Of a stretch of DNA of 18,146 nucleotides, positions 7,194 through 13,961 are shown in pieces. The translations under genes were made by a program, and so were the position numbers. The stretch lies in contig DASRFK010000021.1 in the NCBI GenBank assembly GCA_035651635.1, positions 1 through 18,146 on the forward strand, read 5' to 3'. The notes under the pieces were generated by a model that was given only the letters and a program-made list of their open reading frames with translations, was not told where the DNA came from and did no database searches. Source of the stretch: JANXQE01 sp035651635. Its GTDB lineage: Bacteria > Verrucomicrobiota > Verrucomicrobiia > Limisphaerales > UBA8199. The number at the start of each line of letters is the position of its first letter. Within the stretch, counting starts at the first letter, position 1.

Positions 7194-7619
7194 ATGACAC
7201 TCGACCAGGCCAAAAAGCTGATTAGCACGTGTGCCCGCCAGATGGACGCCCAGTACAAGAAGGTGGTCTTCGACGAATGGGCGATTATCTCGTTGAGCGA
7301 CCAGAAAGGACATTTGCTGGCTTATATCGGGCCGCGCAAGACCGGGTTTCAAAAGAATTTCCTGGCTGATGCTGGCACCCTGCGGGCGAGTCTGCTCGGG
7401 GGAAAAGTGAATGTGGGCGATTTCGAGTTTGCCCGACATGGAGTCGGGACAGGCTTTGAATCGTTCCTGGTGCTGGGCGACGGCTTGTTTTTGATTTGCA
7501 ACAACACCGTCCAATCTATGGACGCCATAACGCAGGATCCAGCCTGGCTGGCCGCCCAAGTACCTTTCGTCGAGTTGAGCGACCGGTTCAGGGCCGATCC
7601 GTTGCTGGCCGACCACTGA
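7194..7619 (+). CDS. Conserved-looking hypothetical protein, 141 aa
   Basis: Not recognised. The protein is small, soluble and has no signal peptide or membrane helix. It begins with an amphipathic helix (MTLDQAKKLISTCARQMD), then alternating strands (KVVFDEWAIISLS, HLLAYIGPRK), a helix (about 53-68), strands (FEFARHGVGTGFESFLVLGD, GLFLICNNT) and a final helix and tail. The mixed helix-strand order with an NNT turn faintly recalls profilin-like or roadblock folds, but this is a guess. Codon choice resembles that of neighbouring true genes. ATG 7194 is preferred; an in-frame TTG at 7170 is possible and neither has a good ribosome site. It converges on the exchanger gene with one base between the two stop codons, so the two 3' ends must interact in transcription. 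Confidence 0.7.
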   Translation: MTLDQAKKLISTCARQMDAQYKKVVFDEWAIISLSDQKGHLLAYIGPRKTGFQKNFLADAGTLRASLLGGKVNVGDFEFARHGVGTGFESFLVLGDGLFLICNNTVQSMDAITQDPAWLAAQVPFVELSDRFRADPLLADH

Positions 7620-7620
7620 C

Positions 7621-8625
7621 TCACTTTCCGAGTCCGGTGTACAGGAAGACTCCATAAGCGGCCGTCAGCGCCCAGCCCATCAGTCGCGGCAAACGTCCGA
7701 AAATGGCGATAGTGGCAAAATGCAGCACCGCCGCCGCCAGGAGAAGATAAAGCCCGGTTTGAAAAGAGGGCGGGGTTTGGATGGGCCGGTAGAGGGCGAA
7801 TATCCCAATGCATAACGGAATGCAGATGTGGCCGTCGCCCACTTGGGACGTGTAGACCACCTCGGGGTTGCCCCGGCGGGCATAGTAGAACGCCAGCAGG
7901 CCGTTCGGCAGCACCATCAACCAGCCACTTAGCCAACCCAGGTACCGGGCGCTGATAAACCCGGTGTGGATCTTCGAGATCCAGTCCACCAGCCAATCGG
8001 TGCTCAGATAAATTCCATAAGCGCCGACTCCCAGGAGTGCCAGATCAACGGGCAGCATCCAGCCAAAGGATTCGTTGGCGCGCACCTTGGTTTTGAGCAC
8101 GTCATAGACATGAAAGCATTGCCAGAACAGAAACAGGCTGATGAGAACCAGGCCTTCAGTGAGATCGATCCGGCCGTCACGACCGAAAGCCCAAGTTACT
8201 CCCGTGAAAAAGAGGACTGCCGTCAGCGTCAGCAGCATGGACAAGCGGTTGATGCGGCGCTCCTGATTCTCCCTTTGTTTCTTCTTTTTTGATGGCTTCG
8301 CTTTGGCAGAGGGCGACGTGCCGCCCCAGATAATGATCGGCAGCCCAATCAACAAGGTCAGGTTCGTGACGTTATTGACCAGGCAATTAGTCAGCACCTC
8401 GCCGCCGGACCCGCCTCGGGCGCCCATCAGGAAAGCAAAAATCAGGTTGCCCACACCGGAGCAGTAAGGCATCACCAGCGTGCCCAGGACCGTGCCCTCC
8501 AGTCCGCTGGCGTTTAACGCCTCCAGGCGCCAGATCATCAGGAACGAAGCGGCTAAGAAAAGGAGCAGAAATAACCAGGGCGTCCAAGCTCCCGAGGCTT
8601 CGAACCATGCAAAAACGGATTTCAC
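7621..8625 (-). CDS. Divergent CaCA-type (sodium/calcium exchanger-like) membrane protein
   Basis: 334 aa with roughly nine to ten hydrophobic segments. Two regions look like the inverted alpha repeats of cation/calcium exchangers: residues 43-96 (EGTVLGTLVMPYCSGVGNL ... VNNVTNLTLLIGLP) and 231-277 (WLSGWLMVLPNGLLAFYYAR ... QVGDGHICIPLCIGIFAL). In canonical members each repeat carries a Ser/Thr-x-Pro-Glu core whose Glu binds the ion; here the corresponding places read CSG and LPN, so the acidic residue seems missing in both. A Lys-rich cytoplasmic loop (about 107-125) sits between the halves, matching the usual inverted-topology layout. It may move a different ion or be an inactive or regulatory homologue. 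Start is GTG 8625, immediately after the TAA of the DUF167 gene, implying translational coupling. An unrelated polytopic transporter is the alternative. Confidence 0.7.
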   Translation of the reverse strand: MKSVFAWFEASGAWTPWLFLLLFLAASFLMIWRLEALNASGLEGTVLGTLVMPYCSGVGNLIFAFLMGARGGSGGEVLTNCLVNNVTNLTLLIGLPIIIWGGTSPSAKAKPSKKKKQRENQERRINRLSMLLTLTAVLFFTGVTWAFGRDGRIDLTEGLVLISLFLFWQCFHVYDVLKTKVRANESFGWMLPVDLALLGVGAYGIYLSTDWLVDWISKIHTGFISARYLGWLSGWLMVLPNGLLAFYYARRGNPEVVYTSQVGDGHICIPLCIGIFALYRPIQTPPSFQTGLYLLLAAAVLHFATIAIFGRLPRLMGWALTAAYGVFLYTGLGK

Positions 8626-8925
8626 TTATTTCTGGCCAAGCCGGGCGATGGCTTCCGGTTGGGAGATGCCAATGATTTTGACGACTTTGTGACGGGACGC
8701 ATGTCCTCGAACAAGTTCGACCCGGCTGCGGCCGCACGCGAAGGTTTCCGCCAGTAAACGCACCAGGGCTTCATTGGCGGCTGAATCTACGGGTGGCGCA
8801 GTGACTTTGACCTTGAGCTCGTTGCCCAGGGCTTCGCCAATCTCGTTTGCTGAAGCCCGCGGTTGGAGTTTGATCGAAAGCAGCACACCATCGGAGTGGG
8901 GCGAAAGAAAAGCCGGTGTGCTCAT
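8626..8925 (-). CDS. yggU: DUF167 / YggU family protein
   Basis: 99 aa, the usual size for the family. Diagnostic stretches are LLSIKLQPRASANEIG near residue 15, ELKVKVTAPPVDSAANEALV in the middle, and RVELVRGHASRHKVVKI, ending with a short helix. Structures of family members show a small alpha/beta fold; the biochemical role is not established, though RNA- or protein-related functions have been suggested. ATG 8925 was chosen because it gives the standard length; the frame extends upstream into sequence that is not family-like. No strong ribosome site is visible. Its stop codon directly abuts the GTG start of the exchanger gene, so the two form an operon. In other bacteria the family often sits next to membrane proteins such as the YggT family, so this pairing is in keeping. 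Confidence 0.9.
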   Translation of the reverse strand: MSTPAFLSPHSDGVLLSIKLQPRASANEIGEALGNELKVKVTAPPVDSAANEALVRLLAETFACGRSRVELVRGHASRHKVVKIIGISQPEAIARLGQK

Positions 8926-9010
8926 CAGGATAAGTGCTCGCTCAAAAACGAATCGGTCATTACGATAACTGCCGCACACTTTATGAGCAATCCAAACGCC
9001 AGAGCTCGAA

Positions 9011-9065
9011 GTTCGAAATCTGAAATCCGAGAGCCGAAGGAAGCCCAAAACCCGAAATCCGAGCC
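9011..9065. repeat. Degenerate GAAATCCGA-type intergenic repeat
   Basis: The stretch contains repeated words of the type TCGAAATCTGAAATCCGA, GAGCCGAAGG, AACCCGAAATCCGAG. In one frame it reads as SSKSEIREPKEAQNPKSEP, a low-complexity peptide pattern I recognise as a frequent false N-terminal extension in repeat-rich genomes. It lies between the divergent DUF167 and DUF1080 genes and should not be read as coding. Confidence 0.6.
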
Positions 9066-9077
9066 AGAAGCGGAACC

Positions 9078-9084
9078 GAGAAGG
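9078..9084 (+). promoter_or_regulatory. Ribosome binding site deciding the DUF1080 lipoprotein start
   Basis: GAGAAGG lies 6 nt upstream of the GTG at 9091. That GTG opens directly into a standard lipoprotein signal peptide. The in-frame ATG at 8983 has no comparable site and would add a repeat-derived peptide, so the GTG start is preferred. Confidence 0.6.
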
Positions 9085-9090
9085 TCGCTA

Positions 9091-9885
9091 GTGGGGAATC
9101 CTATTGCGTCAATTCGGTTTCTGCTTTGCCTTTGTCTTTCGGCCCTGACAGGCTGCGCCTCGCATCAAGCGGCCGTTTCGGTCCAGTCACCGCCCAGCGT
9201 TCCGTCAAAGCAAGCGCCCGCCCAGACCAATTTAATCCAGAAACAGGACAACGAGTTCAAAGCGGCGGCCGCTTCTCCGCCGGCGGCCTTCGAGGGCGAA
9301 GGCTGGCAGCCATTATTCGATGGGCACTCTCTGGCAGGGTGGCAGGAAACCAAGTTTGCCGGGCACGGCGAAGTGGAAGTGCAGGACGGGTTGATCCTGA
9401 TGAAGATGGGCGATCCATTCACGGGGATCGGCTGGACGAAGGACTTTCCAACGATGGATTACGAGATTGCGATGGATGCAATGCGGGTGAGCGGGTCAGA
9501 CTTTTTCTGCGGCCTTACGGTCCCGGTTGCCGATTCGTTTTGCAGCCTGATCGTTGGCGGCTGGGGCGGAGCTTTGGTGGGAATTTCCAGTCTCGATGGC
9601 ATGGATGCCTCGGAGAATGAAACATCGAAATCCGAGACGTTCCTGCAGAATCACTGGTACCGGGTCCGACTACGGGTAACCCATGATCGGATCGAGGGCT
9701 GGATCGATCGGGACAAACTCATCGACGTGGTGACCACGGGAAAAAAAATCTCTTTGCGGCCGGGTGAGATCGAAGAGTCCAAACCCATGGGTATCGCTTG
9801 CTGGCAAACCACGGCGGCGCTGCGGCAAATCAAGTACCGGCATGTGGATAAGCCAGCGGATCCGCCGAAGAAAATGGTCTACTAA
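9091..9885 (+). CDS. DUF1080 (3-keto-disaccharide hydrolase-like) lipoprotein
   Basis: 264 aa from the GTG at 9091. The signal peptide MGNPIASIRFLLCLCLSALTGC ends in a lipobox LTGC with Cys22 as the lipidated residue, so the protein is membrane-anchored on the periplasmic or outer side. A Pro/Ala/Gln-rich linker (about 23-68) leads to GWQPLFDGHSLAGWQ (71-85), the hallmark opening of DUF1080, followed by a concanavalin-like beta sandwich: VEVQDGLILMKMGD, MDYEIAMDAMRVSGSDFFCG, and NHWYRVRLRVTHDRIEGWID near 187-206. The family includes 3-keto-glycoside hydrolases, but many members may only bind sugars; no catalytic residue is assigned here. It is single-domain and complete. It is divergent from the DUF167 gene and is followed by two repeat elements. 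An ATG at 8983 is the alternative start but would add only repeat-like sequence. Confidence 0.88.
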   Translation: MGNPIASIRFLLCLCLSALTGCASHQAAVSVQSPPSVPSKQAPAQTNLIQKQDNEFKAAAASPPAAFEGEGWQPLFDGHSLAGWQETKFAGHGEVEVQDGLILMKMGDPFTGIGWTKDFPTMDYEIAMDAMRVSGSDFFCGLTVPVADSFCSLIVGGWGGALVGISSLDGMDASENETSKSETFLQNHWYRVRLRVTHDRIEGWIDRDKLIDVVTTGKKISLRPGEIEESKPMGIACWQTTAALRQIKYRHVDKPADPPKKMVY

Positions 9886-9912
9886 GCTGGAAACCAAGGT
9901 TGCTGTGGTGTC

Positions 9913-10132
9913 GGCGCGCGGACTTCGCAGTCCGCAGAGATCGCCGAATTGAATCTGGCCAGGGCGTGGTCTGTCGTCGTCGGGTGTTCGTCCGTTGCTG
10001 CGGGCAGAATGCCCGCGCGCCGGCGCGCGGACTTCCAGTCCGCAGAGGTCACGGAATTGAATCTGGCGAAGATGAGTTTTCATCGTCCCGCAGAGGTGGT
10101 GCGTTGCTGGGGGCAACCGATGCCCGCGCGCC
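9913..10132. repeat. Two abutting palindromic elements, inverted relative to the 4297-4869 family
   Basis: Copies at 9913-10021 (109 bp) and 10022-10132 (111 bp) meet head to tail with no spacer. On the plus strand each begins GGCGCGCGG and ends CCGCGCGCC. Read on the minus strand they follow the same order as the four upstream units: GCGGGCA/TGCCCGC hairpin, AGCAACG, a variable middle, a GATTCAATTC-like word, then the GCGGACT/AGTCCGC hairpin. Hairpin positions on the plus strand are 9918-9924 with 9929-9935, 10000-10006 with 10010-10016, and 10027-10033 with 10037-10043; the last outer hairpin (copy 2) is degraded to GGGCA/TGCCC. The middle segments differ strongly from the 4297-4869 copies while the ends are kept. 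They fill the gap between the DUF1080 gene and the 3' end of gnd. Confidence 0.88.
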
Positions 10133-10161
10133 GGACTGCGGCGTAAACGCGGCGTTCCGGT

Positions 10162-10184
10162 TTATACGGCATTAAGCCGTATAA
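10162..10184 (-). terminator. Hairpin spanning the gnd stop codon
   Basis: A perfect 9-bp inverted repeat TTATACGGC/GCCGTATAA with a 5-nt loop spans the end of gnd; the TAA stop (10172-10174) lies in the loop. There is no U-tract after it (AAACCGG follows on the minus strand), so it is not a textbook intrinsic terminator. It may protect the mRNA 3' end or act with the neighbouring palindromic repeats. Terminator function is inference. Confidence 0.45.
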
Positions 10185-11626
10185 CTGCCCGAGCTAACGT
10201 CGCCGCCGTGACCCGTCCAGTTGCTGTGGAAGAACTGGCCTCGGGGCTGATCAATCCGCTCATAAGTATGGGCGCCAAAGTAATCGCGTTGCGCCTGCAA
10301 CAGATTGGCGGGCAGGCGTTCACTGCGATACCCATCGTAGAACGCCAGCGCCGTGCTGAATGCCGGGACCGGGATGCCTTTTTTGACCGCGTTAGCCACA
10401 GCATTGCGCCAGGAACGGTGTGAGCCGTTGAGGGCTTTGCGGAAGAAAGGATCCAGCAGGAGATTGGAGAGCTTGGGATGCTTTTCGTAGGCCTCCTTGA
10501 TCTTGCCAAGAAATACGCTGCGAATGATGCAACCGCCGCGCCACATCAGGGCGATGCCGCCATAATTCAGCTTCCATTGGTACTGCTGCGCCGCCGCACG
10601 CATAAGCATGTAACCCTGTGCATAGGAAATGATTTTGGAGGCGTAAAGCGCTCGGCGGATGTCTTCGATGATTTTGGCGCGGTCGCCTTTGATGGCAGGA
10701 TTAGGGCCGCGCAGCTTTTTTGAGGCAATGACCCGCTCATCCTTTAGAGCCGAAATCATGCGCGCGTAAACCGCTTCGGCAATGAGAGTGATGGGCATGG
10801 CAAGCTCCTGCGAGGAGATAACCGTCCATTTGCCGGTCCCTTTCTGACCGGCGGTGTCGAGGATCTTGTCGACCAATGGCTGGCCGTCCTTATCTTTGAA
10901 GGCCAGGATATCACGAGTGATTTCGATCAGGTACGAATTGAGTTCGCCTTTTTGCCACTCGGCGAAGACCTGGTGCATCTCCTCGGCGCTCATGCCTAGC
11001 CCGCTCTTCATCAGGTTATAGGCTTCGCAAATTAGCTGCATGTCCCCGTATTCGATGCCGTTATGGACCATTTTGACGTAATGGCCGGCGCCGTTTTCAC
11101 CCACCCAATCGCAACAGGGCGTGCCGTCCTCAACCTTGGCGGCGATCTTTTGGAAGATTTCGCGCACATGCGGCCAGGCTTGGGGAGAACCGCCCGGCAT
11201 GATGCTCGGGCCGTGCCGTGCCCCTTCCTCGCCGCCGGAAACGCCCGTGCCAATGTAGAGCAGGCCCTTCGATTCCACATATTTCGTTCGGCGAATCGTA
11301 TCCTCGAAGAGAGAATTGCCGCCATCGATGAGGATGTCCCCGGGTTCGAGGAGTGGAATCAAGTGTTCAATGAATTGGTCGACCGGCGGACCGGCTTTGA
11401 CCATGAGCATGACGCGCCGGGGCCGCTTGAGAAGTCGGACCATTTCCTCGAGAGAATGCGCGCCCAGGACTTGAGTGCCTTTGGCCTCTTTATTGAGAAA
11501 CTCGTCCACTTTCGAGACGGTCCGATTGAACGCCACCACGGTGAAGCCGTGGTCGTTCATGTTCAAAATGAGGTTCTGGCCCATCACCGCCAGGCCTATC
11601 AATGCGATATCAGCTCTAGCTTCCAT
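10172..11626 (-). CDS. gnd: 6-phosphogluconate dehydrogenase (decarboxylating)
   Basis: 484 aa, the normal length of the long-form enzyme. It oxidises and decarboxylates 6-phosphogluconate to ribulose 5-phosphate with reduction of NADP in the oxidative pentose phosphate pathway (cytoplasm, homodimer). The Rossmann motif GLAVMGQNL is at 11-19 and FNRT (33-36) fits NADP preference. DGGNSLFEDT and GVSGGEEGARHGPSIMPGG are substrate-domain signatures; GAGHYVKMVHNGIEYGDMQ supplies catalytic Lys185 and Glu192; ILDTAGQKGTGKW (255-267) is the family signature. The C-terminal tail (HSNWTGHGGDVSSGSYTA) that reaches into the partner subunit is present. ATG 11626 has AAGGA about 10 nt upstream. It is the last gene of a same-strand run lpxI, unknown, response regulator, gnd, with a 61-bp gap before it, so it may have its own promoter. 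Confidence 0.98.
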   Translation of the reverse strand: MEARADIALIGLAVMGQNLILNMNDHGFTVVAFNRTVSKVDEFLNKEAKGTQVLGAHSLEEMVRLLKRPRRVMLMVKAGPPVDQFIEHLIPLLEPGDILIDGGNSLFEDTIRRTKYVESKGLLYIGTGVSGGEEGARHGPSIMPGGSPQAWPHVREIFQKIAAKVEDGTPCCDWVGENGAGHYVKMVHNGIEYGDMQLICEAYNLMKSGLGMSAEEMHQVFAEWQKGELNSYLIEITRDILAFKDKDGQPLVDKILDTAGQKGTGKWTVISSQELAMPITLIAEAVYARMISALKDERVIASKKLRGPNPAIKGDRAKIIEDIRRALYASKIISYAQGYMLMRAAAQQYQWKLNYGGIALMWRGGCIIRSVFLGKIKEAYEKHPKLSNLLLDPFFRKALNGSHRSWRNAVANAVKKGIPVPAFSTALAFYDGYRSERLPANLLQAQRDYFGAHTYERIDQPRGQFFHSNWTGHGGDVSSGSYTA

Positions 11627-11687
11627 GATCTTCGTTCCTTAACGACCGCCGCAACAATACAGCATGCGACTCGCGCTGCCAGAAAAA

Positions 11688-12155
11688 TTACTTAAGCTGG
11701 CCGGCTTCGGGCCGCAGGGGCTCTGGGGTTTTATTCAGCCAGATCCAGTAGCCTTGGATGGCCCGGCTCAATTGAACAAAATCGTCGAAATCGACCGGTT
11801 TGACCAGGAACGAATTTGCACCCAGTTGGTAGGCCAGGTTGACATCGCGAATTTCGTTGGAGGCGGTCAGCACGACGATTCGCGGCGACCTGAGCTCCGG
11901 CTGCTGGCGAATCCAACGCAGCACGTCAAAGCCGCTGATCCCCGGCATTTTGAGATCCAGCAGAATAAGCTTGGGCAAAGGGAATTCGTCGCGATTGACG
12001 TACGGCCCGGCGCCTTCGAGGTAAACCAGCGCCTCTTCGCCGCTGCGCACCACCATGAGCGGATTAACGATCTTGGCCTTTTGAAATGCCCGCCGGATGA
12101 GGGCCACCTGGTCCTCATCATCTTCAACTAGCAGGAACAAGGCCCTATCCGGCAT
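11688..12155 (-). CDS. Single-domain response regulator, Rcp1-like
   Basis: 155 aa, one receiver domain and no output domain. The acidic pocket is EDDED (11-15), the phosphoacceptor is Asp67 in LILLDLKMPG, Thr97 is in VVLTAS and Lys119 in FLVKPVDF. The longer loop before the phosphoacceptor strand (YLEGAGPYVNRDEFPLP) and the ending QGYWIWLNKTPEPL are typical of the cyanobacterial phytochrome regulator Rcp1 group, which passes phosphate between proteins rather than binding DNA. It should be cytoplasmic. ATG 12155 was chosen because the receiver begins right there; upstream codons are not receiver-like. It lies 108 bp after the unknown 167-aa gene and 61 bp before gnd. No partner kinase is adjacent on this strand; the divergent kinase cluster about 1.8 kb away is the nearest candidate. 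Confidence 0.93.
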   Translation of the reverse strand: MPDRALFLLVEDDEDQVALIRRAFQKAKIVNPLMVVRSGEEALVYLEGAGPYVNRDEFPLPKLILLDLKMPGISGFDVLRWIRQQPELRSPRIVVLTASNEIRDVNLAYQLGANSFLVKPVDFDDFVQLSRAIQGYWIWLNKTPEPLRPEAGQLK

Positions 12156-12263
12156 AAAGAAAACCGAGCATGACGTATGCCGAGCGCGATCGGAATAGGA
12201 GATCCACCCCAAAATTCCGGTTTCCTAACAAGGCTGGCCCCACACGAACTGATTGCATTGCGC

Positions 12264-12767
12264 TCAGACCTCACCCAATTCGAGGCGCTTATCGCTCTCG
12301 AGGATCGCCTTGAGGTTCGGCCATTCGACCTCATTCATCTCCTGGAACGCGTGCAAATAAACGGCGGCCACCTCGCGTGGATATTTGCCAAGCAGCAGAT
12401 CCACCGCCGCCCGGAGTTTGGTGTCATCCATCGAGCCCGGCAGGTCATCGACGACGCCATCCGTGTGAGTGATCTCCAAGGCGTTGAGGAAATCGCAAAG
12501 CATATCTTTGTACTTCTTGAGCAGCCAGGTGCGCAACAGGTTGGCCGTGACCATTTCCAGGGCCGGCCGAGCCAGCGTCGAGAGCATGGTGGCATGTCGC
12601 TGGGGTTTGGGCTGGCGTTCGAGGAAAACGGGGCGGACCTTGCGGGCTTCCGCTACCGCCGCCAAGATGGTCCGATAAAGGGGTTTATCGTTTTCAAAGG
12701 TGTAGGTGAGGATCTCCAGGCCCAGTTTGGGCGACATGAATCCCAGTAATTCGTGCGAAGTCAGCAT
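12264..12767 (-). CDS. Hypothetical helical protein, 167 aa
   Basis: Not recognised. The protein is soluble and apparently all-helical, without signal peptide or membrane segment. It opens with MLTSHELLGFMSPKLGLEIL and continues with PLYRTILAAVAEARKVRPVF, a basic patch (LERQPKPQRHA), two long helices around 60-100 (LARPALEMVTANLLRTWLLK, YKDMLCDFLNALEI) and DTKLRAAVDLLLGKYPREVA ending in an acidic tail. ATG 12767 has AGGA 7-8 nt upstream, supporting the start. It sits 29 bp downstream of lpxI and is almost certainly co-transcribed with it, then comes the response regulator. The helix-rich layout recalls small adaptor or HEAT-like proteins, but no function can be assigned. Confidence 0.78.
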   Translation of the reverse strand: MLTSHELLGFMSPKLGLEILTYTFENDKPLYRTILAAVAEARKVRPVFLERQPKPQRHATMLSTLARPALEMVTANLLRTWLLKKYKDMLCDFLNALEITHTDGVVDDLPGSMDDTKLRAAVDLLLGKYPREVAAVYLHAFQEMNEVEWPNLKAILESDKRLELGEV

Positions 12768-12796
12768 GAAATGTCCTGCCCGCAGTTTGAACGGCC

Positions 12797-13618
12797 TCAG
12801 CCGACGGTGACAATACTAATTTTATTTTTCTTGGCCAGTTCTTCGCAAACCGGCTGCTCGAGCAGAATCGCTTTTCCGGATTCCAGGCCCAGCACGGCGA
12901 TTCGTGCAGCCGCACAGGCTTCGAGTGTTTGCGGGCCAACGCACGGAATGTCGAATCGGAAATCGTGATTTTGCCGCGCCACCTTCACCGCGATCGCTCT
13001 TCCGTCGCGTCCCGACAGCGCGCCTCCACGTCTCAGGCAAGCATCGGTCCCTTCGAAAGCTTCGACCGCCAGCACTGCCCCGCGCTTGACCACGACGCTT
13101 TGGCCGATTTCCAGTTGGGAAACCGCTTTGGCAATGCGAAACCCGAATTCCAAATCCTGCCTTTGGTCTGCCGACAGTTTAGGTCCAAGCTGAAAACCCT
13201 GGTCCGGCATGAGCGCACGCAACCACGGGGTGGCCTCGATGAGTTCAACGCCGTCCTTCTTAAGCTCGTCGGCGATGGCCCCGAAAATCGTGTGCGCGTT
13301 CTTTTCCTTCAGGCGCAGCAACAGGCCCATGGCCCGCAAGTCCGGCCGAATATCATAAAGATTTGTGGGGGTTATTTGGCCCGCCATGACGCAGTGCTTG
13401 ATTTCGCGGCTCGTGAAGGCCCCGATCATTTTCGAGAGCTGCCCGACTTTAACCCACACGAGTTCGTCCACCAGCTCTCCCAGAGCTGGGTCGGTTTCAT
13501 TCTCGAAACCAACTGCCACCAGGCGCCGGATGCCCTGGGTGCGGGCTTGCCGGGCAAAAACGAGCGGCAACGTGCGGTTGCCCGCGATCAGGCCGAGCTC
13601 GTGAATTTCAGGTCTCAT
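12797..13618 (-). CDS. lpxI: UDP-2,3-diacylglucosamine pyrophosphatase LpxI
   Basis: 273 aa. It hydrolyses UDP-2,3-diacylglucosamine to lipid X plus UMP, the fourth step of lipid A synthesis, replacing LpxH in many Gram-negatives. The start GLIAGNRTLPLVFARQA is the family N-terminal motif; IKHCVMAGQITPTNL follows near 73-87. The C-terminal domain carries LEIGQSVVVKRGAVLAVEA (169-187), EGTDACLRRGG, and VKVARQNHDFRFDIPCVGPQ with Asp223, which probably corresponds to the metal-binding catalytic Asp225 of the Caulobacter enzyme. Length agrees with the family. ATG 13618 was chosen because family similarity begins there; a GTG at 13648 is in frame. It leads a same-strand run of four genes and is divergent from the histidine kinase operon. 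Its presence implies an LPS-containing outer membrane. Confidence 0.95.
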   Translation of the reverse strand: MRPEIHELGLIAGNRTLPLVFARQARTQGIRRLVAVGFENETDPALGELVDELVWVKVGQLSKMIGAFTSREIKHCVMAGQITPTNLYDIRPDLRAMGLLLRLKEKNAHTIFGAIADELKKDGVELIEATPWLRALMPDQGFQLGPKLSADQRQDLEFGFRIAKAVSQLEIGQSVVVKRGAVLAVEAFEGTDACLRRGGALSGRDGRAIAVKVARQNHDFRFDIPCVGPQTLEACAAARIAVLGLESGKAILLEQPVCEELAKKNKISIVTVG

Positions 13619-13961
13619 GCAGTGCGGTCCAGTCTCAGAAGTGAACACGGCCGCTGCGGCTGGATCAAGCAGAAGCGACCGATCCCGCGTCTGCTGAGAG
13701 ATTTAACACCAGCCCTGCTTATGAAGCATCGGCTGGAGGCGTCCAGATTCCGGACATTGTTGTCCCGGAAAAGGACAACTCCCGGACCGGGCCTCTGAAT
13801 TCGCCAGCTCCCGACCGCCGCATTCGATTGCTGAAGCTAAATCCAAGAGCTCATCCGTCGTGTTGGCGTGTTGTGTGCTTTCTCAAATCCGGAATTCCGA
13901 GCTTGGCACGCGTGGCTGGTGATATTGAGCCGCGCGCGTTGCAGAGTTTCGGCCAGTTCCT
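13619..13961. promoter_or_regulatory. Divergent intergenic region between lpxI and the histidine kinase operon
   Basis: 343 bp that should hold the promoters of two divergent operons. The clearest structure is a perfect 7-bp inverted repeat GTTGTCC/GGACAAC (13759-13765 and 13773-13779) with a 7-nt loop CGGAAAA, flanked by CCGGAC- and CCGGACCGG-like words. It could be an operator or an RNA hairpin. Short open frames run through the region but none has a family-like product or ribosome site. No convincing -35/-10 elements or riboswitch fold was recognised. The kinase start at 13962 also lacks a clear Shine-Dalgarno site. Confidence 0.4.

Noticed and set aside
11063..11695. Plus-strand open frame of 210 codons opposite gnd
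   Set aside because: gnd is certain on the other strand, with its catalytic signature inside this interval; the plus frame is a shadow.
12929..13798. Plus-strand open frame of 289 codons opposite lpxI
   Set aside because: It lies antisense to a confidently identified gene; its composition (rich in Arg, His, Gln) is that of a GC-rich shadow frame.
13720..13798. Small open frame of 25 codons in the lpxI/kinase intergenic region
   Set aside because: No ribosome site, no homologue recognised, and the same bases are better explained by the inverted repeat at 13759-13779.
13619..13961. Possible riboswitch or other structured leader
   Set aside because: Apart from one 7-bp hairpin I could not recognise conserved elements of any riboswitch class.
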